This document shows positions 54,571 to 64,000 of a stretch of DNA of 64,000 bases, in pieces. Location: positions 1-64,000 of the forward strand of contig JACKEH010000005.1 in assembly GCA_020633125.1 (NCBI GenBank). Direction: 5' to 3'. The first letter of the stretch is position 1, and every line of letters begins with the position of its first letter. This stretch comes from Sandaracinus sp. (GTDB lineage Bacteria > Myxococcota_A > Polyangia > Polyangiales > Houyiibacteriaceae). Below the pieces are notes generated by a model. The model was not told the DNA's origin. It saw only the letters and a list, made by a program, of their open reading frames with translations, and searched no databases. A program made the translations under genes and the position numbers.

Positions 54571-56019
54571 ATGATCTGGCGAACGTGTCCGCCCGAAGCG
54601 ACCGAGTTTGACCGATTTCGACCCGCCCGACATCGTTGGGCGGTGACCGTGCCCACGACCACCCTGCGGACTCCACGCGCCCACCTCGACGCGCCGCTCC
54701 ATCTCGTCTCGTTGGTCGGGGAGTCCATGCGCACGCATCGGTTGCCCGAACGGGGCGTCGTGGTGCTCGGCCGCGACGACGACGCCGACGTGACCCTGCG
54801 CCACGAGTCGGTCTCCCGTCGTCACGCCGAGCTGCGCCTCGACGCCGAGGGCGTCTTCGTCCGCGACTTGCAGAGCAAGAACGGCACGTGGGTCGGCTCG
54901 ATGCACGCGTCGGAGGACGTCGAGATCACGCCGGGCAGCGCGATTCGACTCGGCGACGTGACCCTCCTGCTCCAGCGCGGGACCGGCGCCTCGATGCGTG
55001 ACGTCGCGCTGCCGCACGACACGAGCGCGGTGACCTCCCCCGCGATGGCGGTCGTGCAGCGGGCCGCGCGTTGCGTCGCGGGCGACGACATCACGGTGCT
55101 CCTCCTCGGCGAGACCGGCGTGGGCAAGGAGATCACCACCGAGCGCATTCACGCGATGTCGCCGAGGTGCGACAAGCCGCTCGTGCGCGTGCACTGCGCG
55201 GCGATCACGGAGTCGCTCTTCGAGAGCGAGCTCTTCGGGCACGAGCGCGGCGCCTTCACCGGTGCGGTCGGTGCACGCGCGGGTCTGCTCGAGCAGGCGC
55301 ATGGCGGCACCGTTTTCATCGACGAGGTCGGCGAGCTCCCGTTGGCGACGCAGGTGAAGCTCTTGCGGGTGCTCGAAGATCGCCGCGTGCGGCGCGTCGG
55401 TGGTCGCGACGAGCGCGAGGTCGACGTGCGTTTCGTGGCCGCGACCAACCGTGATCTCGAGCTCGAGGTCGCCGAGGGGCGCTTTCGTCGTGACCTCTAC
55501 TTCCGGCTCGCGGGCTTCACGATTCGAATCCCCCCGCTCCGCGAGCGCTCGAGCGAGATCCTCCCACTCGCGCGCGCGTTCGTCGCCGAGCTCTGCGAGG
55601 AGAAGGGGCGCCCGGTACCGCGTTTCGACGGCGATCTCGAGAAGGCGCTGCTGGCGTATCCGTGGCCGGGCAACGTGCGCGAGCTGAAGGCGCTCGCGCG
55701 TCGTCTGCTCGTGGTGGGCGAGGGAGACGTGCTGCGCGCGTCCGACTTGCCGCACGACGAGATGGCCGCGCGCCTCTCGATGATGGAGAGCTCGCGACCG
55801 CCCTCGGGCGTCGAGTCGCGTCCGCCTTCGGGCGCCGAGCCCCGTCCGCCCTCGGACTTTCCGCCGGCGCCTTCGGACGAACGGGAGCGTGTGATCGCGG
55901 CGCTCGATCAGACCAACGGCAACCAAACCGAGGCGGCGAAGCTGCTCGGCGTCTCGCGCCGCACCTTGATCGCGCGCCTCGACAAGCTCGGCATCTCGGG
56001 TCCACGCAAGCGTCGATGA
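54571..56019 (+). CDS. Sigma-54-dependent transcriptional activator with N-terminal FHA domain
   Basis: A 482-residue enhancer-binding protein. The FHA domain (about 45-125) includes VVLGRDDDADVTLRHESVSR, SRRHAEL and NGTWVGS, which bind phosphothreonine. The AAA+ domain (about 150-385) has GETGVGKE, GAFTGAV (sigma-54 contact), GGTVFIDEVGEL and WPGNVRELK. A Fis-type HTH ends it (NQTEAAKLLGVSRRTLIARL). SD-like GGAGGGAAGGG directly precedes ATG 54571, supporting this start over the in-frame GTG 54643. The FHA domain suggests it listens to the flanking kinases. Confidence 0.93.
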   Translation: MIWRTCPPEATEFDRFRPARHRWAVTVPTTTLRTPRAHLDAPLHLVSLVGESMRTHRLPERGVVVLGRDDDADVTLRHESVSRRHAELRLDAEGVFVRDLQSKNGTWVGSMHASEDVEITPGSAIRLGDVTLLLQRGTGASMRDVALPHDTSAVTSPAMAVVQRAARCVAGDDITVLLLGETGVGKEITTERIHAMSPRCDKPLVRVHCAAITESLFESELFGHERGAFTGAVGARAGLLEQAHGGTVFIDEVGELPLATQVKLLRVLEDRRVRRVGGRDEREVDVRFVAATNRDLELEVAEGRFRRDLYFRLAGFTIRIPPLRERSSEILPLARAFVAELCEEKGRPVPRFDGDLEKALLAYPWPGNVRELKALARRLLVVGEGDVLRASDLPHDEMAARLSMMESSRPPSGVESRPPSGAEPRPPSDFPPAPSDERERVIAALDQTNGNQTEAAKLLGVSRRTLIARLDKLGISGPRKRR

Positions 56020-56900
56020 ACGAGATCGCCGGCTACGTGCTCGAGTCCTCGATCGGAGCCGGCGGCTCCGGCGAGGTCTTTCGCGCGAGGTCGCAGGAGA
56101 CGGGCGAGGTCGTTGCGATCAAACGCCTTCGCGCCGAGCTCGCGCTCTCCAGCACGGCGCGTCGACGATTCGTGCGCGAGGCCGAGCTGACGCGCTCGCT
56201 CGTGCATCCTTCGATCGTCGGCGTGATCGACGCGGGGCTCGATGCGCGGGAGCGACCCTTCATCGTCTACGAGTGGATCGACGGACGCCGGCTCGACGAG
56301 CTACCGCCGGTGTCGACTCGTGAAGCGCGTCGCATCGGTCTGACGCTGCTCGACGCGGTCGCGTACGCGCACGTCATGGGCATCGTCCACCGCGATCTCT
56401 CGCCCGCGAACGTGCTCTTGCAGGACGACGGATCCGTGCGGGTGATCGACTTCGGGCTCGCGCGGCTCCTCGAACGGAGCTTGGGCGAGGCCGCGATGAC
56501 GCAGCTCTCGAAGAGCGGCGTCGTGATCGGCACGCCGCCTTACCTCGCGCCCGAGCAGATCGAAGGTTGGGCGGTGGACGGTCGCGTCGACCTCTGGGCG
56601 GTCGGTGCGTTGCTCTTCCGGTTGGTGACGGGACGCGCGGCGTTTCGTGCCGGCTCACCGACGCTCGTGATGCTCAAATCGGTGTCCGAAGACGCTCCCG
56701 CGCTGGACGCGATCGTGCCATCGATCGCCTCCGACTTCGCCACCGTCGTGTCGCGCGCCTTGTCACGGGATCGTGACCGACGTTGGCCGAGCGCCGCGAG
56801 CTTCGCCGAGGCGTTGACGGCGGCGACGGTCGGCGACGAGGTGCACGCCGCGAAAGGCACGCCCGAGCCTTCGGTGACGCGTTCGCTGGGTGAGTCGTGA
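56016..56900 (+). CDS. Soluble Hanks-type Ser/Thr kinase with HRDLSPAN loop
   Basis: A 294-residue kinase with no membrane segment. Gly loop IGAGGSGEVF, catalytic Lys36 in VAIKRL, HRD at 125-127, DFG at 146-148, and GTPPYLAPEQ. Ser129 replaces the usual Lys of HRDLKPxN, a variant seen in many myxobacterial kinases. Translation is coupled to the FHA activator by a 4-base ATGA overlap, so it likely phosphorylates or regulates that protein. The domain ends at about residue 270, leaving no sensor. Confidence 0.93.
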   Translation: MNEIAGYVLESSIGAGGSGEVFRARSQETGEVVAIKRLRAELALSSTARRRFVREAELTRSLVHPSIVGVIDAGLDARERPFIVYEWIDGRRLDELPPVSTREARRIGLTLLDAVAYAHVMGIVHRDLSPANVLLQDDGSVRVIDFGLARLLERSLGEAAMTQLSKSGVVIGTPPYLAPEQIEGWAVDGRVDLWAVGALLFRLVTGRAAFRAGSPTLVMLKSVSEDAPALDAIVPSIASDFATVVSRALSRDRDRRWPSAASFAEALTAATVGDEVHAAKGTPEPSVTRSLGES

Positions 56901-57072
56901 GCGTCCTCCCAGGAGGCTCGCGGCCACGGATTCGCAGGGGCGAAGCGCCTCGCCCGCGGTGTCTCGCGGCTCGATGCCGACGTGATCCTCCCGGTCTCGC
57001 GGAGCCGAGCGGAGACCGAAGTCGGGGTGGACGCGAAGCCCCGTCGTGGCTGAAACATGTCTCTTTTCGGGA

Positions 57073-57092
57073 GTAACTCTATGAGGGGTTAC
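57073..57092. promoter_or_regulatory. Inverted repeat upstream of pckA
   Basis: GTAACTC...GGGTTAC, an imperfect 7+7 base repeat, 105 bases before the pckA start, in a 297-base gap with no other gene. May be an operator; no protein is suggested by sequence. Confidence 0.35.
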
Positions 57093-57197
57093 GCAAGGAT
57101 GCGCACACCATCGTACCTTTCCGCTCGGGCGCGCACGGGCGCTTCGGGCTAGCATCCGCGCACCGCCGCGGACCGCGGCGTGCGAGGGATCTTTTCA

Positions 57198-58791
<1,594 letters not shown>

Positions 58792-58813
58792 AGACGACGA
58801 ACGACTGAGAAAG

Positions 58814-58837
58814 AAGGCTCCTCCGGGAGCCTTTTTT
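58814..58837 (+). terminator. Rho-independent terminator after pckA
   Basis: AAGGCTCC and GGAGCCTT around TCCG, followed by six T. Confidence 0.9.
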
Positions 58838-58861
58838 CGTGGGCGACGCGTGGGATTCCTT

Positions 58862-59035
58862 CCGTGCCCGTGCCCGTGCCGTTGCCCGTGCCCGTGCTCG
58901 TGCCCGTGCCCGTGCATGGGTAGGTCGTGCCCTGCATGGGTAGGTCGTGCCCGTGCCCATGCCCGTGCCCGTGCCCGTGCCCGTGCCCGTGCCCGTGCTT
59001 GTGCTCGTGCTTGTGCTCGTGCGTGGGTACGTCGT
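58862..59035 (+). repeat. Hexanucleotide array GTGCCC with nested 20-base repeat
   Basis: Six-base units CCGTGC (variants CTCGTGC, TTGTGC) over about 170 bases, interrupted by two tandem 20-base copies of TGCATGGGTAGGTCGTGCCC (58913-58932, 58933-58952). It lies between the pckA terminator and the stop of the HEAT-repeat ORF at 59064. Confidence 0.9.
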
Positions 59036-59063
59036 GCCGCTACCCGTGCTCCGTTGCGAACGC

Positions 59064-59921
59064 TTACGGGAAGCGCGAGAGCAACGCGTCGAGGGTCGCG
59101 CGCCGATCGGGACGGATGTGCCGCCGCATGCCCACCAAGATCGAACGTGCCGGTTCTCCCGCCGCGACCAACGCGTCGCGCGCCGTGCGGGCCACCTTCT
59201 CGTTTCGGTCGAACGCGAGATCCGCGACGCGCGGCAACGCGTGTGCGGCGTGTCCGAGTACCCGAATCAGCGTGCGCCGAAGCTCGACGTCGCGTTCGAC
59301 CTCGAGCATCTGCTCCGCCTTGCCGAGGTAGGTCTCGCGTGGCGCGAGCTTCCGCAACGAGCGCAGGGCGGCCCGGCGGACGGTCTTGTCCGCGTGAAGA
59401 AGCAGGCCGTCGAGCGTGTCGATCGCGCCCCGGCTCTCGAGCTCGCGCACCGCACGAAGGGCGCGGCGGCCGCGATGGGTGCGTGCCTCCACCTCCCACT
59501 CGAAGAGCGTCTCGGGCTCGCGCTCCGGCGCGGGTCGTGAGGGCTCGGGGGCGAAGAGGTCCGGCCATCGTTCGCGTGCGAGCTCCGGCACGGCCCCGAG
59601 CCTCGAGACGTTGGCGAGCGCGGGCTCGCTTTCGAGCCGCGCCTCGACCAACGCGTAGCGCTCCGCGTCCGGGAGCCTCGCGAGCGCACGCGCGGCCCAC
59701 GCTTCGCCACGCTCCCAGGCTTCGAGCCACGCGGGCGCGAAGGCGCGGCGACGGTGCGGGGGCAGGTGGGGCACGAGCGTGAGGGCTCGTTCCGCGCGTG
59801 CGGGATCGGAAGGCCACGCGAAAGCCACGCGCGAAGCGTCTCCCGCGAGCGCCATCCGACACGGGCACCTCTGCGTGAAGGCTCCGAGCGGCGAGAACGC
59901 GCCGTCGAGGTAGCGCTTCAA
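59064..59921 (-). CDS. HEAT-repeat protein, C-terminal part
   Basis: A 285-residue frame with HEAT-like helices: GRRALRAVRELESRGAIDTL, KTVRRAALRSLRKLAPRE, VELRRTLIRVLGHAAHALPR, EKVARTARDALVAAGEPARS. The first residue is only a TTG with no ribosome site, and the frame joins the end of the preceding broken HEAT frames within a few bases, so it is most likely the C-terminus of the gene starting at 63032. Confidence 0.75.
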   Translation of the reverse strand: MKRYLDGAFSPLGAFTQRCPCRMALAGDASRVAFAWPSDPARAERALTLVPHLPPHRRRAFAPAWLEAWERGEAWAARALARLPDAERYALVEARLESEPALANVSRLGAVPELARERWPDLFAPEPSRPAPEREPETLFEWEVEARTHRGRRALRAVRELESRGAIDTLDGLLLHADKTVRRAALRSLRKLAPRETYLGKAEQMLEVERDVELRRTLIRVLGHAAHALPRVADLAFDRNEKVARTARDALVAAGEPARSILVGMRRHIRPDRRATLDALLSRFP

Positions 59922-60400
59922 CGCTGCGGACGAAGCGCCGAGAGGTCGTCGCTGGCGAGTACTTCGGCCGCCGCCTCGACGGCCATCTTCGTGTCCGGGC
60001 GACGCAGAGCCTCGACGATCGCGGCGGCGTCTCGCGTACGCTCTCGTTGCCAGCGGAAGCCGTCGGTCGCCGATCGAGAAAGGGCGTCGGGTCTTCGAGT
60101 GCTCGCGTCGCGTCGTCGGCGTTCAAACCGAGCGCGAGTCGCGAGGAAGTCGGAGGTCGCTCTCGATCCCGCGAGCGCGGCGTCTCGGAGGCAGCGCCGA
60201 ACGTCGTCGCGCGGTGAGCACGGCGCCGCACGCGCGCAGCGCGTTCCAACGTGAGCCCGCCCGCGTCGCTCGGCGGCAGCACTGCGAAGGGCGTCGACGA
60301 GGTCCGCGGAGGGCGCTCGCTGCGCCAGCGCGAGGGCGATGCGGAACGCGTCGCGGGGGCCGATGCGCCGTGCTTCGCGAGGAGCGCAATGAGCTCGGCG
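59918..60400 (-). other. Frame-broken part of the HEAT-repeat gene
   Basis: Coding signal moves between frames about five times: out of the first frame at ~60398 (one missing base in CACGC-GCCGAG), at ~60355 (five C where six are needed), then near 60130, 60070 and 59925. Each frame segment has real-looking sequence, for example AELIALLAKHGAS, DAFRIALALAQRAPSADL, DDATRALEDPTPFLD, RDAAAIVEALRRPDTKMAV. Confidence 0.7.
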
Positions 60401-63032
60401 CGTGCTCGGCGGCGAGCTCGGTGGTGACGTCGATCGCGCGCAGCACGTGAAGCGCGAGCGTGGCGTCGTCGGACGCAGCCGCGATCCACTCCGTCGCGCG
60501 TCGGCGAATGGCGGCGTGAAGCTGGTCCGGGCGCACGTCGTTCGGCTCCATGACCATGCGCCGAGCGGCTTCGAGGCTGAAAGGAAGCGCCGACGCCTGC
60601 GGCGAACGAACCTCTTCGGCCAGGGCGGCGTGCACGTCCGCGGGTTTGGCGTCCCGCAGCGACAACGTCCCCTCGTGCGCCGCGGCGATGAGGTCGGGGA
60701 AGCGTCCGTCACGTACGAAGCGAAGCACATCCGCCAACGCGAGCCTGCGATTCAGCGCGGCGCCGGCGAGCTCGCGTGCGCGACCTTCCGCGGACGCGAA
60801 GGCTTCCAGCAAACACGCGGTTGCGGCATCCCCCGCCGCGTGGTCGAGCGCGCCGAGAAGGTCTTCTCGAAACCCGGCGTTGTCGTGCCGAAGCAGCCAA
60901 CCCAAGAGCGCCGGGACGGTCTCGGCGTGCCCCACGACGCCGAGCGCGCGCGCCGCCGTGCGCTTCAGGTTCATGTTCGGGTGATCGAGCCCCGCACGCG
61001 CGTGTGGCTCGGCCCACTTCGCTTCGAAGCGTTCGATCGCGCGAAACGCTTGGCGCAGCGTCGGTTCGTCTTCCGCGGTCGCGGCCAGGTGGCAGAGCGA
61101 GAGCTCGAGCCCGGCGGCGTCGGGGGCTTCGAGGAGCAGCTCGATCGCCGCGCGTCGAACCTGCGGCGACCGATCGCGCCACGAGCGATGCAGCGCCGTC
61201 AGGTGCGAGGCGAGCACGCCGACACGGCGAAGCATGCCGAGGAGCGCCACGCGAACCTCGTCGCGAATCGGCTCCGGCTCGTGTCCTTCGAGGGGTTCTC
61301 CCGCGAGCCAACGCAACGCGAAGACCCGAACGAGCTCGCGGTCGCTCTCGGGTGCCCATCGCGAGAAGGGTCGCGCCAACGAGGTCAACCGCGCGCCGAA
61401 GCGCATCACGGCGCGCTCGCAATCCAAGGGTTCGTCGGGGCCGCGGGGCCGGCGATCGAGGCGAAGCTCGACGAGGAGCGCGCCGCGGAAGAGCGACTCG
61501 GCCGAAAACAGATGATCGAGGTCGGCCACGTCGGCGAGCGCGTCGAGATTGGCGGCGACGGTTGCGTTGCGGCCGAGCTTCGCGAGCACCGCCTCGGGAA
61601 GACGCGGGTCGATCGACGGTTGCAGCCACTCGGCCCGCAGGTCTCGGGGTGGCAGCTCGGCAGCGAGCGCCGCGCGGGATGGCGTGAGCCTCCATGCGAG
61701 CGCGATCGCGGCCTGACGCGCGTCGCCGTACGCGAGGGGATCGTCGAGGGCGGCGAGCAGCGCGGGAGCGGTGCGGTGGTCGCCGTGTACGCGAAGGGCG
61801 ACGAACGCGGCTTCGGGGAGCAGCGCGACCCACGCACGAAGCAGCGGCTCGGAGACGGCGGCCGCGTGCGCGCTCGCGAGCAAGAGCGCGTGCGCGATTT
61901 CGTACTCGGCGGCGTGCTCGTTCGCGCGCGAGAAGGCGTCGGCGCCCGTGACCCGCTCGCGCCAAACGCGCGGAATCTCCGAAGACTCGAGCACGTCGCG
62001 GAGGTGCTCGGGCGCGAGGCGTTCGAGGAGCGCGTGGAGCAAGCCTTCGAGCCGCTCTCGTGCACCGTCGCCTTCGCAGGTCGCGAGCGCGGGCGCGAGA
62101 CGAATCCATCGTGGGTCGGCCGGGTCGATCGTTTCCGTGGCTCGAACGAAGGCGTGGCGCGCGGTGAAGGTGAGCCGGACGAGGGTCGTGGCGTCGAAGC
62201 CTTCGTCGGTGTGGAAGCAGGCGAGGAGGGCGTCGACCTCCTCGTCACGCACGAACACGCCGCGGCGATGGAGCGCGACCAGCGCACGGCGGACGCCGCC
62301 CCAACGCACGCGCGGATCGTCGGCGGGGAGGCCGAGCAACCACGCGAGCGTGTCGTGGTTTCCGAGCGCGCCGAGACGTGTGGTGGCACCGATTCGAAGC
62401 GCGCTCGTCCGTCGTGGGTCGTCCGCGAGCTCGCGCAGCGTCGTCTCGTCGTGGCTGCGGTCGCAGACCGCGAGCGCCACGGCGTCGTCGGCGTCGCGCA
62501 GGAGGAGGGCCACGAGCGGGGCCGGTGCGAGGAAGCTCCCGAGCGCACGGGCGAGCGCTTCGCGGGCGAGGGGGCTCGGGTGTCGCGCGAGGGGACGAAG
62601 GGCGAGCACGGCGTCACTCGGCCGAACCTCGAACGCGCGCACGGCCGCGCGCGAGGCGTCGAGGGCGGCGACGGCGACGGTCTCCCGTGTGTGGCCTGCG
62701 CAACGCTCGATCAACGCCGCGGACATCGGGCGGTGGGCGTGCGGCCATCCGAGCACCGCGCGCTCGAAGGCGTCGTCGTCGAGGGCGAGCGAGGCGTCAC
62801 GAAGCAGACGCGCGCGATCCCACGGGGCGCGGATCGCGGGGTCGAGCCCTTCGACGTTCGGCTCGTGGGCGAGACCGCGCAGCAGCGCGAGCTCGCCGAG
62901 CGCGTGCGCGACCTCGGGGAGGAGGTCGTGAGGGTCGGGGACGGACACCGGACCGGGGGCGGCTCGGCACGCGGCGAGGCGGCGAAGCGCGTCGTCCGGA
63001 GCGAGCGTGTTCAGCTGGGAGAGATCGGGCAT
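60123..63032 (-). CDS. HEAT-repeat protein, N-terminal part (C-terminus out of frame)
   Basis: The frame is 969 residues, but only the first ~878 (to about 60399) look genuine; after TTELAAEHA it becomes Ser/Arg-rich in the wrong frame. The genuine part is a chain of HEAT/PBS-like repeats: LAREALARALGSFLAPAPLV, TTRLGALGNHDTLAWLLGLP, NMNLKRTAARALGVVGHAET, REDLLGALDHAAGDAATACL. Such scaffolds bind other proteins. ATG 63032 gives no signal peptide. Joined with the 59064-59921 frame it would be about 1320 residues. Confidence 0.78.
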   Translation of the reverse strand: MPDLSQLNTLAPDDALRRLAACRAAPGPVSVPDPHDLLPEVAHALGELALLRGLAHEPNVEGLDPAIRAPWDRARLLRDASLALDDDAFERAVLGWPHAHRPMSAALIERCAGHTRETVAVAALDASRAAVRAFEVRPSDAVLALRPLARHPSPLAREALARALGSFLAPAPLVALLLRDADDAVALAVCDRSHDETTLRELADDPRRTSALRIGATTRLGALGNHDTLAWLLGLPADDPRVRWGGVRRALVALHRRGVFVRDEEVDALLACFHTDEGFDATTLVRLTFTARHAFVRATETIDPADPRWIRLAPALATCEGDGARERLEGLLHALLERLAPEHLRDVLESSEIPRVWRERVTGADAFSRANEHAAEYEIAHALLLASAHAAAVSEPLLRAWVALLPEAAFVALRVHGDHRTAPALLAALDDPLAYGDARQAAIALAWRLTPSRAALAAELPPRDLRAEWLQPSIDPRLPEAVLAKLGRNATVAANLDALADVADLDHLFSAESLFRGALLVELRLDRRPRGPDEPLDCERAVMRFGARLTSLARPFSRWAPESDRELVRVFALRWLAGEPLEGHEPEPIRDEVRVALLGMLRRVGVLASHLTALHRSWRDRSPQVRRAAIELLLEAPDAAGLELSLCHLAATAEDEPTLRQAFRAIERFEAKWAEPHARAGLDHPNMNLKRTAARALGVVGHAETVPALLGWLLRHDNAGFREDLLGALDHAAGDAATACLLEAFASAEGRARELAGAALNRRLALADVLRFVRDGRFPDLIAAAHEGTLSLRDAKPADVHAALAEEVRSPQASALPFSLEAARRMVMEPNDVRPDQLHAAIRRRATEWIAAASDDATLALHVLRAIDVTTELAAEHAPSSLRSSRSTAHRPPRRVPHRPRAGAASALRGPRRRPSQCCRRATRAGSRWNALRACGAVLTARRRSALPPRRRARGIESDLRLPRDSRSV

Positions 63033-63192
63033 GGTCCGTGACGTCGGCGCACTCTAACGCCTCGTACGCCGCCGCGTTCGGTCGCCCGACGACCACCAAG
63101 TCGGCTTGCATGCGGCGCCGAGGTTCGCGGACCACGTGCTTCGGCGCGTGGGCGTCCTCGCGGTCGGTGGTGCCGACGGCTAGACTGCGGCG

Positions 63193-63717
63193 GTGCGCTC
63201 GTTCCTTCGTCGACTCTCGATCGTGCTCGTCGTCGGCCTCGCCGTCGCGGGAGCGGTCGTGGTCGCGCAGCCGCGGGTGGCGTGGGACGGCCTGAAAGCG
63301 ACGATCGAGGCGCGCCATCCCGAGGTGCCGTGGGTGACGGGCGAGACGCTCGCGAGTTGGCTCGGGCGTGAGCCGGCGCCGCTCTTGCTCGACGCGCGCA
63401 CCGAGGCGGAGTTTCGCGTGAGCCACCTCGAAGGGGCGCTGCGGGTCGACCCGGAGCGGCCGGACGTGGCGCGGCTTCCGCGTCCGAGCGCGGGGCGAAA
63501 GGTCGTCGTGTATTGCTCGGTGGGTTGGCGCAGCGGCGACGTGGCGGCCGTGCTGCGGCAAGCCGGCTGGCGCGAGGTCTACAACCTCGAGGGCGGGCTC
63601 TTCGCGTGGGCGAACGCGGGGCGCGCGGTGGTCGGCGAGGGCGCGCCGAAGGTGCATCCCTTCGACGCGACGTGGGGTCGTCTGCTCGTGGCCGAACGGC
63701 GCGCGCCGCTCGAGTAG
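63193..63717 (+). CDS. Membrane-anchored rhodanese-domain protein
   Basis: A 174-residue protein starting at GTG 63193. Residues about 6-27 form a signal anchor (RLSIVLVVGLAVAGAVVVA). The rhodanese domain has LLLDARTEAEFRVSHLEGAL, the active-site loop VVYCSVGWRSGD with its cysteine, and REVYNLEGGLFAWANAGR. It may transfer sulfur or act as a cyanide/thiosulfate sulfurtransferase in the periplasm. Confidence 0.88.
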   Translation: MRSFLRRLSIVLVVGLAVAGAVVVAQPRVAWDGLKATIEARHPEVPWVTGETLASWLGREPAPLLLDARTEAEFRVSHLEGALRVDPERPDVARLPRPSAGRKVVVYCSVGWRSGDVAAVLRQAGWREVYNLEGGLFAWANAGRAVVGEGAPKVHPFDATWGRLLVAERRAPLE

Positions 63718-63852
63718 GCGTTGGCCACGCGAGCGACTCGAAGCGCGGCGCCCGTGAGTGCGCATGCCTCGAGAGGACCACGGTCGAAGGCGAAAGGTGG
63801 CGAACGGGGAGGGCGGTTGACCTCGCGTCCCGCTCGCGCATCCTTGGCCGCG

Positions 63853-64000
63853 ATGATTCTCGACCACGCCTACACGATCACCGACGAAGACGCCGTGGCC
63901 CGCCTGCACTGCCTCGCCGCGTATTGGCAGGCCAAGCACGGCGTGAAGGCCCGTTGGGAAGGCAACGACGCGCACTTCGACGGCAAGGTCATGGGCGTGA
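63853..64000 (+). CDS. PHA-system (PHA_gran_rgn)-like protein, 5' part
   Basis: ATG 63853 opens a frame that runs off the window after 49 residues: ILDHAYTITDEDAVARL, AAYWQAKHGVKARWEGNDAH. The opening D-HAYT-DEDA and KHGV..RW pattern is like the small PHA-system (PHA_gran_rgn) family. Incomplete, so the call is provisional. Confidence 0.55.
   Translation, partial: MILDHAYTITDEDAVARLHCLAAYWQAKHGVKARWEGNDAHFDGKVMGV

Noticed and set aside
58947..59540. Open frames through the GTGCCC array and into the HEAT gene
   Set aside because: Dipeptide repeats from the array; the HEAT-repeat protein on the minus strand is the supported gene.

Overview
The window is 64 kb of very GC-rich DNA with no rRNA, tRNA, phage or insertion sequence that I can recognise. 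The gene content points to a Myxococcota (Polyangia/Sandaracinaceae-like) chromosome. The signs are many lipoproteins, a MopE-type metal-binding-repeat protein, VIT/VWA and SUMF1 lipoproteins, Hanks-type Ser/Thr kinases next to an FHA sigma-54 activator, HEAT-repeat proteins, hexanucleotide arrays in gene gaps, and strong G/C at third positions with long open antisense frames. This placement is an inference from gene families, not from a search.

Layout. 0-6 kb: a lipoprotein of the M19/amidohydrolase type, a DUF3626-like protein, and a convergent pair of paralogous membrane-anchored CxxCH proteins with an OmpA-like gene. 6-12 kb: an unrecognised 661-aa protein, then a peroxide-defence cluster (catalase, ankyrin protein, NicO/UreH-like permease, OxyR) with an OxyR-like site upstream of the catalase. 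12-20 kb: a MopE-like/glycine-rich lipoprotein, a frameshifted CrtI-like oxidoreductase and a VIT-VWA-DUF2135 lipoprotein. 20-29 kb: SDR reductase, PrsW-like membrane protease, desaturase, MOSC-flavoreductase fusion and AidB-type acyl-CoA dehydrogenase. 29-38 kb: 2-oxoglutarate dehydrogenase E1 (sucA), a degenerate M48-like protein, a peptidoglycan-binding protein, Hsp20, and peroxiredoxin next to a Fur-family regulator. 38-45 kb: secreted proteins and lipoproteins and an AraC-type regulator with a palindrome at its divergent promoter. 45-57 kb: Lhr helicase, SUMF1 lipoprotein plus PEGA/TPR gene, then a kinase / FHA-sigma54 activator / kinase signalling cluster. 57-64 kb: frameshifted pckA, a large HEAT-repeat protein broken by several indels, a rhodanese, and the start of a PHA-system-like protein.

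The most unusual structures are between genes. (1) Three copies, plus one scrambled fragment, of a 120-160 bp multi-hairpin element bounded by TGAGAGC...GCTCTGA-like ends. Two copies supply the TGA stop codon of the gene they follow, and the outer stem differs between copies by paired changes. (2) Hexanucleotide arrays lie in four gene gaps, several right against stop codons. One pair brackets a 1-kb island holding a broken four-helix-bundle (S23-type) gene and an inverted copy of its 5' end. (3) At least eight apparent indels break otherwise coding frames (oxidoreductase, S23 gene, pckA, HEAT gene). They could be real decay or consensus errors in the assembly; reads would decide.
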